Shown in pieces: positions 11,720-22,200 of a DNA stretch of 64,000 nucleotides; the stretch's first letter is position 1, and each line of letters begins with the position of its first letter. A program made the translations under genes and the position numbers. Under the pieces are notes generated by a model. That model did not search any database and was not told where the DNA came from. It saw nothing but the letters and a program-made list of their open reading frames with translations. This DNA is from Spirometra erinaceieuropaei (taxonomy: Eukaryota; Platyhelminthes; Cestoda; Diphyllobothriidea; Diphyllobothriidae), in the NCBI GenBank assembly GCA_902702965.1, contig CACRXP010000171.1, forward strand, positions 739,427-803,426. Reading direction: 5' to 3'.

Positions 11720-14700
11720 GTGAGTCCGCTCACTTTGGCAGAATGGAATGTTCGTTCCCTTCTAGACAATCCAAGGAGCACCCGACCGGAACGGACAGCG
11801 CTAGTGCCTCGGGAACTGGCGCACTACAAAGTAGACATCGCCGAACTCAGAGAAACTCGATTCTACGAACAGGGCCAACTGGAAAAGGTGGGTGCCGGCT
11901 ACACCTTCTTCTGGAGCGGTCGCCGCAGGCCAGAGCGACGAGACGCGGGTGTCACCTTCGCCATCTTGAACGACATCGTGGGACGACTGGCCAGCCTACC
12001 ACAGGGAATCAACGATCATCTGATGAACCTCCGACTCCCTCTCTTGGGCTACAAATTCGCCACCATCATCGGCGCCTATGCTCCGCCGATGAGCAGCCCC
12101 GAGGCCGCAAACGACAAATTCTACAAGGAGCTGCACGTCCTCTCGGCGACTGTGTCGAAGGCGGACAAGTTGATTGTTCTTTGGTGACTTCAACGCCGGC
12201 GTCGGCACAGACTATGCTGCCTGGAGAGGAGTGCTCGGCCCCCATGGTCTCCGCGGCTCAAACGACAATGGACTGCTGCTTCACCGCACCTGCGCAGAAC
12301 ACCGCCTCATTCAGACAACCACCCTTTTCAGTCTTCCGGAGCGTAAGAAGGCCACCTGGAGACATCCCCGGTCGCGCACGTGGCACCTGCTGGACTATGT
12401 CCTCGTTCGGAGGCGAGATTAGCGGGACGTGCTGGTGAAGAAGGCGATTTCAGGTGCTGACGGGTGAACTGAACATCGCCTCGTCATTTTGAAGATGCGT
12501 ATTCTCCTACAGCCTCACAGGAGACCACAAGGTAAGCGACCCCCAGGTAAGCTGAATACTGCCTTGTTATCTTTGCCAGCTCACCATCTCCGTTTCAGCA
12601 ATGAGCTAACTCAACGGCTAGACAACCCTCCAATCTTTGCCGCTGAAGCTGCTGCCGAGAACGCCTCCGTGGAGAACCGCTGGTGTCAACGGCGAGACAT
12701 GGTCCAGTCGACGGCGCTCGCCGTCCTCGGTCGCGCCTCCCGCCAACACCAGGACTGGTTCGACGACAACGACGCCGCCCTCAGAAAACAGTTCGCCGAG
12801 AAGAACCGCCTACACAAAGCCTACTTAGACCGACCAACTGATGACAACAAAGCTGCTTTCTACCGCAGTCGACGCCAACTTTATCAACGACTGCGCGAGA
12901 TGCAGAATGTCTGGAATGCTTGCAAAGCTGAGGAGATCCAAGGGCACGCGGACCACAACAAATGGAAAAAGTTCTTTTCCGCTATCAAAGCTGTCTATGG
13001 ACCACCGACTTAAGGCACCGCTCCTCTCCTCAGCGCCGACGGCAGCACCCTCCTGACCGAGAAGACAAAAATTCTACAGCGTTGAGCTGAGCATTTCCGA
13101 GGCGTCCTCAACCGCCCCGCCGCCATCTCCGACGCCGCCATCGACCGTTTGCCGCAAGTGGATACCAACGTGGACCTCGACCTCCCGCCATCTCTCCAGG
13201 AAAACATCAGGGCCGTGCAGCAGCTATCCAGCGGGAAAGCACCCGGATCGGACGCAATCTTTGCTGAGGTCTTCAAGCACGGAGGTCCCCAACTGATGGA
13301 TCACCTGGCCGCGCTCTTCCAAGAGATGTGGCGCCAAGGCGAAGTCCCGGAGGGTTTCAAGAACGCAACCATCGTGCATCTCTACAAGCGCAAGGGAATC
13401 ATCAAGTCTGCGACAATCACCGTGGCATCTCCCTGCTGAACATCGCCGGGAAGATCTTCGCTCGCATCGTCCTCAATCGTCTGAATAATCACCTGTATCA
13501 AAGCCTTCTGCTGGAAAGACAATGCGGTTTCCGTCGTCATCGCGGGACCAGGGATCTGATCTTTGCCGCCCGTCATCTTCAGGAGAAGTGCCAGGAGATG
13601 GGGACCCACCTGTGCTTTACCTTCGTGGACCTGACGAAAGCCTTCGGCACGGTGAATCGTGAAGGACTGTGGACGATCATACAGAAATTCGGCTGTCCGG
13701 AGCGATTCACTCATATTGTGCGTCAGCTGCACGACGGTATGATGACGCGAGTCACGGACAACGGAGCTGTCTCAGAGGCATTCACAATGACCAACGGAGT
13801 GAAGCAGGGATGCGTGCTGGCATCTACCCTCTTCAGTCTCATCTTCTCTGCCATGCTGATGGACGCCTACTGCGACGAACGCCACGGGATCCGCATCGCC
13901 TACAGGACCGGCGGTCACCCCCTGAATCAACGGCGGTTGCACTTTCAATCGCGTGTCTCCACAACCGCCGTTCACGAACTTCTCTTCGCCGACGACTGGA
14001 CACTGAACACCACCTCGGAAGAGGACATGCAACGCAGCATGGACCTGTTCTCTGCCGCCTGCGAGAACTTCGGTCTTGTCAGTAACACGCAGATGACTGT
14101 TGTCATGCATGAAACTCCACCCAACACAGCCATTTCACCCCCCAACATGCCGCAAATCAGTGTGAACGGAACCCGACTGCAGGTGGTGGAAAACCTCCCG
14201 TGTCTAGGCAGTACCCTCTCCCGCCACCATGATTTCGAAAGTCAGTCCAGCCTTCAGTGGCCACCAAAGCACAGTTTGGAATCGTCACAGTCTTCAACTG
14301 AGCACGAAACTAAAGACGTACAAGACCGTCACCCTGCCGACGCTGCTGTACGGAGCGGAGACTTGGACAGTGTACACAAAGCAGGCACGCCGACTGAACC
14401 ACTTCCACCTTAATTGTCTTTGTCGCATCCTGAGGCTGAACTGGCGGGATCGAATCCCCGACTCTGATGTGCTGGAACGCACGGGAATCCTCAGCATCTA
14501 CGCCATGCTGAGACAAATGCAGCTGTGCTGGAGCGGCCACCTCGTGCGCACGGACGACGGGCAACTACCCAAACGACTCTTCTACGGAGAAGTCGCGACG
14601 GGATCTGGCCGCCAAGGAGGCCGAATTCGTTGATACAAGGGCACTCTGAAGTCCTCCCTGAAGCGTCTGCAAATCAAACCGACCAACTGGGAAGAGCTCG

Positions 14701-14987
14701 CACTCGACCGACCGACCTGGAGGAGGAAAGTTAAGACAGGCGCTACGATCTACGAGGTCAACAGCATCGCTGTAGCCAAAGTGGAACGCGAAGCCCGCAA
14801 ATCACAACTGCGCCCAATACGCCACTCCGACGCACAACCGCTTCCAACGTGTCCTCGATGCCAACGGACATTCAGGGCTCGAATCGGACTTGATGGACAT
14901 CTCCGCATCAACTGCGCATCTCGAACTGCACCAAACATCGTCCCCGCCCGCCTCTTATTTGTAATCTCCGCCGCCAATCAGCTCTGA
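11720..14987 (+). pseudogene. Non-LTR retrotransposon (APE endonuclease + reverse transcriptase), frameshifted
   Basis: A nearly full-length LINE ORF is broken into pieces. The endonuclease at 11720-12480 shows [22 protein letters not shown] (after a frameshift near 12180) and LDYVLVRRR, then a stop and TEHRLV in place of the usual D-H pair. The reverse transcriptase at about 13149-14110 shows GKAPGSDAI, HRGISLLNI, CGFRRHRGTRDLIF, FVDLTKAF, NGVKQGCVLASTLF and the catalytic LLFADDW. The thumb region at 14229-14633 includes [11 protein letters not shown] and [15 protein letters not shown]. It ends with a CPRCQRTFRARIGLDGHLRINC finger and a stop at 14987. Frameshifts lie near 12180, 13400 and 14230, with stops near 12420, 12462, 13012 and 13084. 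RTE-like affinity is my inference from the layout. Confidence 0.9.
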
Positions 14988-15117
14988 CAATTCATTTAAA
15001 CCACCACTCCCGTCTTCCTCCTCTTCCTCCTCCTCCTCCTCCTCAACTGCCTCAACGACTGCCGCTCAGGCGACTGTCACGCACACAACAACCGACACCA
15101 ACAGCGATGAGGATTAG

Positions 15118-15330
15118 GACTGCACCTGCCCTCACTGCGACCGCACCTTCACCTCACACATCAGACTGGTCGGTCAACTGCAAATCCATCTCACAGAGAC
15201 TGGCGAACCAGTGCCCGCGGCACCAACCTACACCCACCGCACTCGCCTCCACTGCCCACACTGTCCTCGCACTTTCAGGCATCGCATGAGCCTATTCGGC
15301 CACATGCGCATCCACGACGACCTGCGGTAG
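15118..15330 (+). pseudogene. C2H2 zinc-finger tail of the LINE
   Basis: After an in-frame TAG, the frame from 15118 encodes two C2H2-type fingers. The first is CPHCDRTF with a QLQIH end, and the second is CPHCPRTF with a GHMRIH end. They are separated by an ETGEPVPAAP linker and followed by TAG at 15328-15330. Together with the finger at 14850-14910 this suggests the ancestral LINE protein ended in three fingers. The first finger here has Gln in place of the first zinc-binding His. Confidence 0.75.
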
Positions 15331-15420
15331 ACAACCGCCGGCCACACCACACATTCACTCACTCCCTACCTCCTCCTCCACCACCACCATCACCCCACCA
15401 GAAATCAACACTCACACACC

Positions 15421-16640
15421 TCATGCACCCAACTGCCACCTCCCACGCAAGTGGGAAGTCCGCATCTCGACTCGGTCCCCATGCGGCTTCGGCTGCAAGG
15501 GTGACTTGAGTCCGAGACTATCCCGACACGTCAAGCGTCGTGGATAGGAAGGTTGCTGATTGACGCCCGCTCTCGGTTCACGCAGTTCGTCGCGTTGTGC
15601 GTGTGTGTTGTGTGGAGTGGCGGACTGGTGGGCTGGGAACGGGCTGAAACAGCACTTCCACGGCACTCTCACGCAAGTGAGAGACACGCCGTTCAACCCC
15701 CGTTGTGTTAAATCATGGTGAGTGTATGAGTATGGCAGGCCCGGTCGTGCACGTGGGGCACGCAGACATGGTCAGTCGACCATGCCAGCCACCGCGCCCA
15801 TTCCCCACTCCAGTCTGCTGACCGGCTCGGACAGCGGCTGGGGTGTGGGAATGGGAAGGGAGAGTGAGTTCGACGATTCAGCGCACTTCCTCCTCACTAT
15901 AAACAATCGGACGCGTTTGAAGCTATCACGGTGCGCTAAAAGCCGTGGCTTAAGAGGTTTCCAACTGACGGGATAACTTGGACCTCCTCCTGGACTGGTG
16001 GTGGTCTGAGAGTCAGGCTGCAATGGCCCCTTCTCAATGTGGCCTTTGTGGCACTCCCACAACAGTGTGGGATCCACGCCAGGCGTTGGTGGCACGCCCA
16101 GGTGCGGCTTCGGTCGTGCCAGCCTCTAAATCTCTGTTGTGTTGGTTGAAATCCTTGTCATTTGTTGAGTGCGCCAGGGGGTGTAGTGGAACGCCAAGGT
16201 GAGGATACGTCCGAGCCATCCACCTACGGCCTCCCCCGTCTCCGGCCTTCTTGACTTGGTCTTGACACCGTACTCAGGTGAGGGAGAGGGGACTGCAGGC
16301 AGATGTAGCGCAAGTCTACTGGCACTATAAACCCCTGCGCAAGTCACCGTCTCTGCTCCCGCACGCAGTCTGCGGGGCACACTGTGGATATCGTCGAAAT
16401 CGACGGTCGAACTGTCGTCGTGTGTGTGTTTGTGTGTGTCTGTTTCCGGAAGTGCTTTTCTTATGGGTCAAATGGTCTGCACACGCCAACGCTTCCGGTC
16501 TTCTTGACTCTGCACTGACACCGGGTCCATGTAAGGAGTGGGGAAGGGATAGCGCGGCAAGTGTAGCGCACGCATGCCCCCGTCCCTGCTCAGGACCTGT
16601 TGTGGAGCACAGCCGACATCACTGTTCAAAATGTCATGTT
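15421..16640 (+). repeat. Composite tail repeat, plus-oriented copy
   Basis: This GC-rich block follows the LINE and is shared with 5960-6990 (minus) and 52720-55080 (plus). Its parts recur separately: a region with CCACGCAAGTGGGAA, a region with GGGAATGGGAAGG and CAGCGCACTTCCTC, and a subunit with TGTAGCGCAAGTCTACT followed by a CGTCGAAATCGACGG-like motif. The last subunit is partly repeated within it (16237-16420 and 16480-16630). It has no intact ORF. Confidence 0.75.
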
Positions 16641-16889
16641 GTCGCAAAAGAGATATCTTGATAAATTGCTTGAATTGACTACGAATCAAATCGATCGCTT
16701 AGGAAAACATGTCAAAGAAGTGACCGAACGGGAGAAGAACGGTAAAGAGTGGAATTAGCGACATCATAAAGATGGCGAAATGTGGGTCGATTTCAGTCTG
16801 TATGGCTACTGAAGTCAAAGTTTACACGCAGTAAATGTCATAATGTTCAACAGTTGCTTCGTCGAGGGATAAGATAGTTTTTACTTATT

Positions 16890-18300
16890 GCAACTAGGCA
16901 CAATAACGAATTTTGTCTGTCTGCCAAAAATACATAAAGCAAATGACACAATGCGGTCAATTGTGTCCCTAAAAGGCAGTTCCACCTATAAGTTGGCAAA
17001 ATGAATGTACTAAAAAATTGAATACTGCAGAGGCAATTCGATTACCTCAGTTGGATGAGCCTCTCAATTGCTCATAGAGTCCGGAGGAATCGATCAGACG
17101 AAATCCTGGTTTCCTTCAATGTGAAGTTGTTATTCACATCCACCCAAGTAAACTTGGCTTGCAAGAGGCTTGAGGATGTTTACAACGATAATCAGAATGC
17201 ACCCAAAATTGAACACCTCATGAGGCTGTTTAAATTCTACCAATAAAATTCGTTCACTTTTGCAGAGGAGACCTATGAACAATCAAGGGCACCCAAATGG
17301 GCTCCCCGATCTGCGGTTTAGTGGCAGATCTCGTTTTAAAGGAGTTAGAAAAGATTGCCCTCATTCAACATGAGCCAGTATTTTGGTGCCGTCACTTAGT
17401 CGACCCGTTTGTGCTCGTAAGGGAGAATATACTAGAGTATTTTCACAACCTGCTCAGCGCAATCTTCCCTGATATAAATTTCACGATGGAAGATTAGCAA
17501 AAACAGCAGTCGCCCTTCCTTGATGTACTCGGCAGACGGAACAGTAACGGTGAACTTAAAACGACGACTTACAGGAAGGCAACGAGCTTCACATAGCTTA
17601 TCAGTTTTACAGCAAACATCCTGTGACTCACAAACGTAGCTGTATGAAGACGCCCTTCAAACGAAGCCAAGGTCATTGTAGCAATCCGAAGGGACAAGCA
17701 CATGAGGCTCGTTATCTCCGCGATCATTTTGTCCGAAGGCATTCATAAGTCACCGCCTAGGCGGTTGTCCCCAGAGGACGCGAACATTAACATCACCGAT
17801 GATATGGCACTCTCTGACATACATAAATGACGTTTCGTTATCAAACGAGCGCATTACTGCAGAGCTAGGTTTTGGAATTGCTCACCGCCCGAAGACACCG
17901 TACGCAGTAAGGTCATAAAAAAGACCACCTAAAGTCTGAGGAGCAATCAGAAGTAGTGGACCGCATCTCGTGACAACACTGTCCCTGTAACTACACAGGC
18001 CAGATTGGGCGCAAGTTTGGATCGCGCATATACGAGCATAAGCTGGCTCTGCGGCGAGGTGAGGAAATATCACATTTGGCCGCCCACGCATAAGAAACGG
18101 CTCAAGAGTCAACGTTGTAACCGCCAAAATAGACACCCACCAGGGAAACAATACAAGTCGAGAAATGATTGAGGCCTGAGGCTTGTATGAGAACTCAATC
18201 AATCGATTTATCGATCTGGCGCCGCCGTACAGAGGTCTGCGCAGTCACCTCCAGCAATGTGCTGATGGTCGATGATTGCCTCGTTTTATGTGTTTCAGCT
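16890..18300 (+). pseudogene. Penelope-like retroelement, near full length but decayed
   Basis: Plus-strand pieces, in order, are an early RT region with LPKIHKANDT near 16920, then EILVSFNVKLLFTSTQVNL at 17101-17160 (the SFD-type motif with Asp replaced by Asn). They continue with MGSPICGLVADLVLKELEK, DPFVLVRENI and INFTMED at 17297-17497. The GIY-YIG-like remnant at 17970-18070 follows, with NYTGQIGRKF-type residues. The C-terminal NQSIDLS/RSHLQ region lies at 18190-18260. Many stops and shifts make it non-functional. In the second catalytic region the expected DD reads VDPF. Confidence 0.85.
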
Positions 18301-18960
18301 CCCAACTCAGTTGTATCAGGCGTGAGTGAAATACTTGTTAAGCTAAAATAACGTTGAACACCGTATTGATGAACTGTTCTTACTGGATTAACTTTTGTGC
18401 ATTACAGCACATAGCCCTCTACGTCAGTCTGCGCATTTCCGCTTTCCTTTTTTAGGTTTCGCATGCAATTATCACCATCCCATGTCCACCTACCCCTCAA
18501 ATTTTCCTCCACGGATTGTATTACTTCATCAGAAATCGAGAATCTGTACTAGGTTTTGTCAATACGGCAGAAGAAGAACGTTCTTATATCTGTCGATATG
18601 CGGCGACTGCATATCTACACCAAGACACCCTTTCCTCAGTGGCCGCACGACAATACTAAGGTGACCATCTGTCTGCTAAGGAATCGCTTTCAAAGAACGC
18701 AGCAGTTTCAGCGAAGGCTCTGGAGCCATTCGCGCCGAATTAAGTCCTGAATGATGCCTTTATAGAATAACGCCAGCATAACCGCCCGTTTCGAAATACC
18801 TCCGGTCCGAGCATCCATGTCTGCTATTTAATATACTTCTTTTAATGATCTTCACTTCATTCAAGTATGACTTTTTAATTTCGCCAACTGAATCCCATAG
18901 CTGCTGTGATGTGAATTGTGATCATCGTCAAACTAAAACTATAGCGGGTTTTGTTTGTTT
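18301..18960. other. Intergenic interval with no recognised feature
   Basis: No ORF with family resemblance or repeat landmark was seen between the PLE end and the 3' flank of protease B. Confidence 0.4.
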
Positions 18961-19007
18961 AAGTGATGACAACAAAATACGAACAAAAGGAGTGCGCATT
19001 TAATTTT

Positions 19008-19013
19008 TTTATT
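19008..19013 (-). promoter_or_regulatory. Polyadenylation signal of protease B
   Basis: AATAAA reads on the minus strand about 31 bases after the protease B stop codon, a normal position for a metazoan poly(A) signal with a very short 3' UTR. Confidence 0.75.
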
Positions 19014-19044
19014 TATAAATTCCAAGACCTCAACTGGTGGCATA

Positions 19045-19227
19045 TTAAAGGCCCAGAGTCACCGAAATCAGCTGGAGCCAATAATGAACCGACTGAAGTT
19101 TGGTGATAATCGAACAGTCCTCGAATGGGTTGACTGGTGAGGACTCTATCCCTCCATAATAAAACCAGACACCGCCAGCCGGGGAGGGACAGTACAGTCC
19201 ACCGCCACTGTCTCCGCTACCTGGAGT
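19045..19227 (-). CDS. Protease B terminal exon (catalytic Ser)
   Basis: The acceptor is ctttag/ACTCC. The exon encodes 60 residues from T189 to a TAA at 19045-19047. GDSGGGLYC carries Ser195 and Cys201. It ends QLISVTLGL, matching TAFTLGL in paralogue C. It is isolated from exon 3 by insertions, so an ORF scan would miss it. Confidence 0.87.
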   Translation of the reverse strand, partial: TPGSGDSGGGLYCPSPAGGVWFYYGGIESSPVNPFEDCSIITKLQSVHYWLQLISVTLGL

Positions 19228-22200
19228 CTAAAGCACATAGAACAAGAGCGTGAGGGTGTAAATACGACAATACTGCTGTGTCGAAAACGCATTGGATGTG
19301 CTAGTTTATGAAATGTCTACTGAAATTCCGAAATACGTTTTCGATTCGAAGAGACTATTTAAGTAGTGTTGCAATACTGACCATCATACAGTAAGGTAAT
19401 TGGCTTTTAACAAGTTTTTAATTATGATATTTTCAAGACGATGGAATGCCCGTTCGTAGAATGCTGATTTTCTGATTGTAGAGCTAACAATATGGCTCAA
19501 ATCAACTACTAGATTTTATGAACCGACTATTGCCTTTTCCTAATGGTGTATAGAAATTTATGATTTTCTTTTTACGGTACATACACAGCTTTTTATTGGG
19601 AGACCCTGAATGCAAGTGCAACCACAGGTCGGGTTCAAAATAATTCGGGGATTGGAAAACGTGCCTGAAACCAGATTATGCCCTTTCTTCAAGTCAAAAT
19701 TTTGAAGAAGTCAATTTTATTTCGAATGCATAAAACAATAAATATAGTTATGCATGTTCTGTATGAAATAAAATTGGGTTAATGTGGGAATGGAAAATAA
19801 AAAGAAATACTTATTTTATGTAAGATGTCATAGTTTTTGCTGGCGGCCGGAAAGAGGCTGGCTCGAAAGCTGGCATCCAGAAATAATCGATTTGTCTTGG
19901 GATTACACTGCATGGTCATTAATATTGCATCATCTCGAGTCGAAAGCGCATTTCAGAACTACGCTTAGCATTTCATGAGTTAGCACATCTATTGCATCAT
20001 AACTGAAATGTCGAAAATCCTAGTTATGTTTTTTTGGAAGGGACGATTATTATTCTTCACTTAACTTTCAAAATCAAAATCCGGAAAATGAAGCGTTGAG
20101 CAGAAAGCCAAAGAATAATGGCCTTATTTATATCATTATACAACACGCCAGTCAAGCTACTCTGCCTCCGGCAGTGCCCATCTTTTGGCAAACAGTCATT
20201 GTAACAACTTAGTTAGCTTATTGCAACATTCTGCAAGTCGGTGGAACCCCATCTCCCAGCCGACGGGTCTACCACCTAAATTAACTACAACTACAGTAGA
20301 AAGACGTCCAGAAGGATTTGGGTGTGTGAGTAACAGCTTCATGTAAACTGTGTTATGGACGCTTGTGTAACCACAGTCAGAGTTCGCTAGTCAAGAGTGG
20401 AAACGCTGGACGACGAAATAACTCAGCATCCTTGAGAAAGCTCAAAGGCAGACAAATAACCTTGTTAGTGGGGAGGGTTCATCCAGTCTCGTTTTTTCAT
20501 CTGCGTTTCAGACAACTAAGAGGCAACCTGATACAAGCATTACATATGGAGCGCGGTCAGGACTGCTGTCTCTTACGTTGGGACTTCTTTGAGTTAGTAA
20601 CCACAATGAACCACTGAGGTCATCCACACAAACTGCGTGTGACTACCGACGGGCTGGACAAACGGAAGTTCTTTTTTAACAGAACGGCTGCGGTCTGGAA
20701 TGCCCTGCCTTCAGGTATCGTCAGGGGTACATCCGTTGAGGTTTTTAAGCACAAGCCGTATGAGTATACCATTGCATACCATAATGTCACCCGACCGGTG
20801 TCTTCTTAGTTTTTCGTTCTAACAATATATTACTGTTATAATTTTACGGCCACTGGTTCAATAACGTTCGCCTTTAATTTGCTCCTTGCGCCATGTCCAA
20901 CTCACGCAAGTATTGGCGTTCACTATATCTCCCCCAGATAACTGAGATCTTACCAATTTTCTACAGAACAATTATTCTTAGACTGACTACTGTACAATGT
21001 CATTGGTAATGTTGATGTTTTTAAGACTCCCGCGTTTCGATTGTGTCCGGTTTAGAAAGACATTTTTTTAACTGTTTGATATTTCCGTTCAAATTTTTGC
21101 CATATATCGATTCCTTTTGTGGAAGAGGGGGTTCAAATATTCAACACCTACATTTTCAAAAAACAATTTTGTGAGTGTACGTCAGCTTTCGACAAATACT
21201 CTTCAGGCCTATACGTTTATATGGCTATTGAAGTAATGGATGAAAAGGTAAGGGCATGTTGATAACTAAGCTGTAGTTCCGGTTTGAGGCAAAAAAGGCT
21301 TTCATTGATCTTAAGCTCTATATTGGCTGAGCTGATTCTTCTCAATCGCTCTGCCAAACAGCGGAATAAATTACGCTTACTTTTAGCGCTAGAAAACTTC
21401 CAAGATGGGTATATTGGCCGGATCAAGTTTTCTTATGATGGACGCTACGTCGAATGTTGCCGCCAGGCCTTCTACTCAAAATCACATCCAGAAAGGGAAG
21501 TGTACCGGACTGTTTTTCTTCCACAGTGAATTTAGTTGATGGGTGCGTCCGATTTTCTGATGTCATTGCCGGCAATCAACGGGATATAGGAATGCCAGTG
21601 AGTGCCCTCAAGGAATTGTTATTGACGTGTACCTTGAACATGCAGTTCCTATTCGATAACAATCTATATAGGCAGGTGGACTACGTAGCTATGAGCTCGC
21701 CCCTTGGCCAGCTTTTGGCGAATATATTCATAGGACAATTAGCAGCTTTCCATCTACGTCAATAGATCAGGGGTTTAAGATACGATAGGCGGTACGTGGA
21801 TGATATATTCGCAATTGCATATAGACAAACTGACATCTCCATTCCACTGGATGACATAAATCAGACGCACCTATCAATAAAATTCACTCTGGTAGAAAAA
21901 CAGTCCGGCGCATTTCCCTTTCTGGGTGTGCTTTTGAGTAGAAAGCTTGACGGCAGCATTCGACGTAGCGTGCATCGTAAGAGATCATGATCCGTACAAT
22001 ATACCCATTTTGGAAGTTTCGAACCGCTAAACGTTAAATGTAATTTAGTCCGCTGTTTGGCAGAAAGAGTGAGAAGCCTCTACTCAGCTATTAGCATTGA
22101 TATAGAGCTGAAGAGCATTAAAAGTCTTTTTCGACAGAACGGGTATCCTGGTCGATTCATTGCTAAGAACATGGGCGAAAGACCACAAAAGCTCCCGATA

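Noticed and set aside
11701..12438. 245-codon ORF overlapping the LINE endonuclease
   Set aside because: It is in the wrong frame. The conserved endonuclease motifs are in the neighbouring frame.
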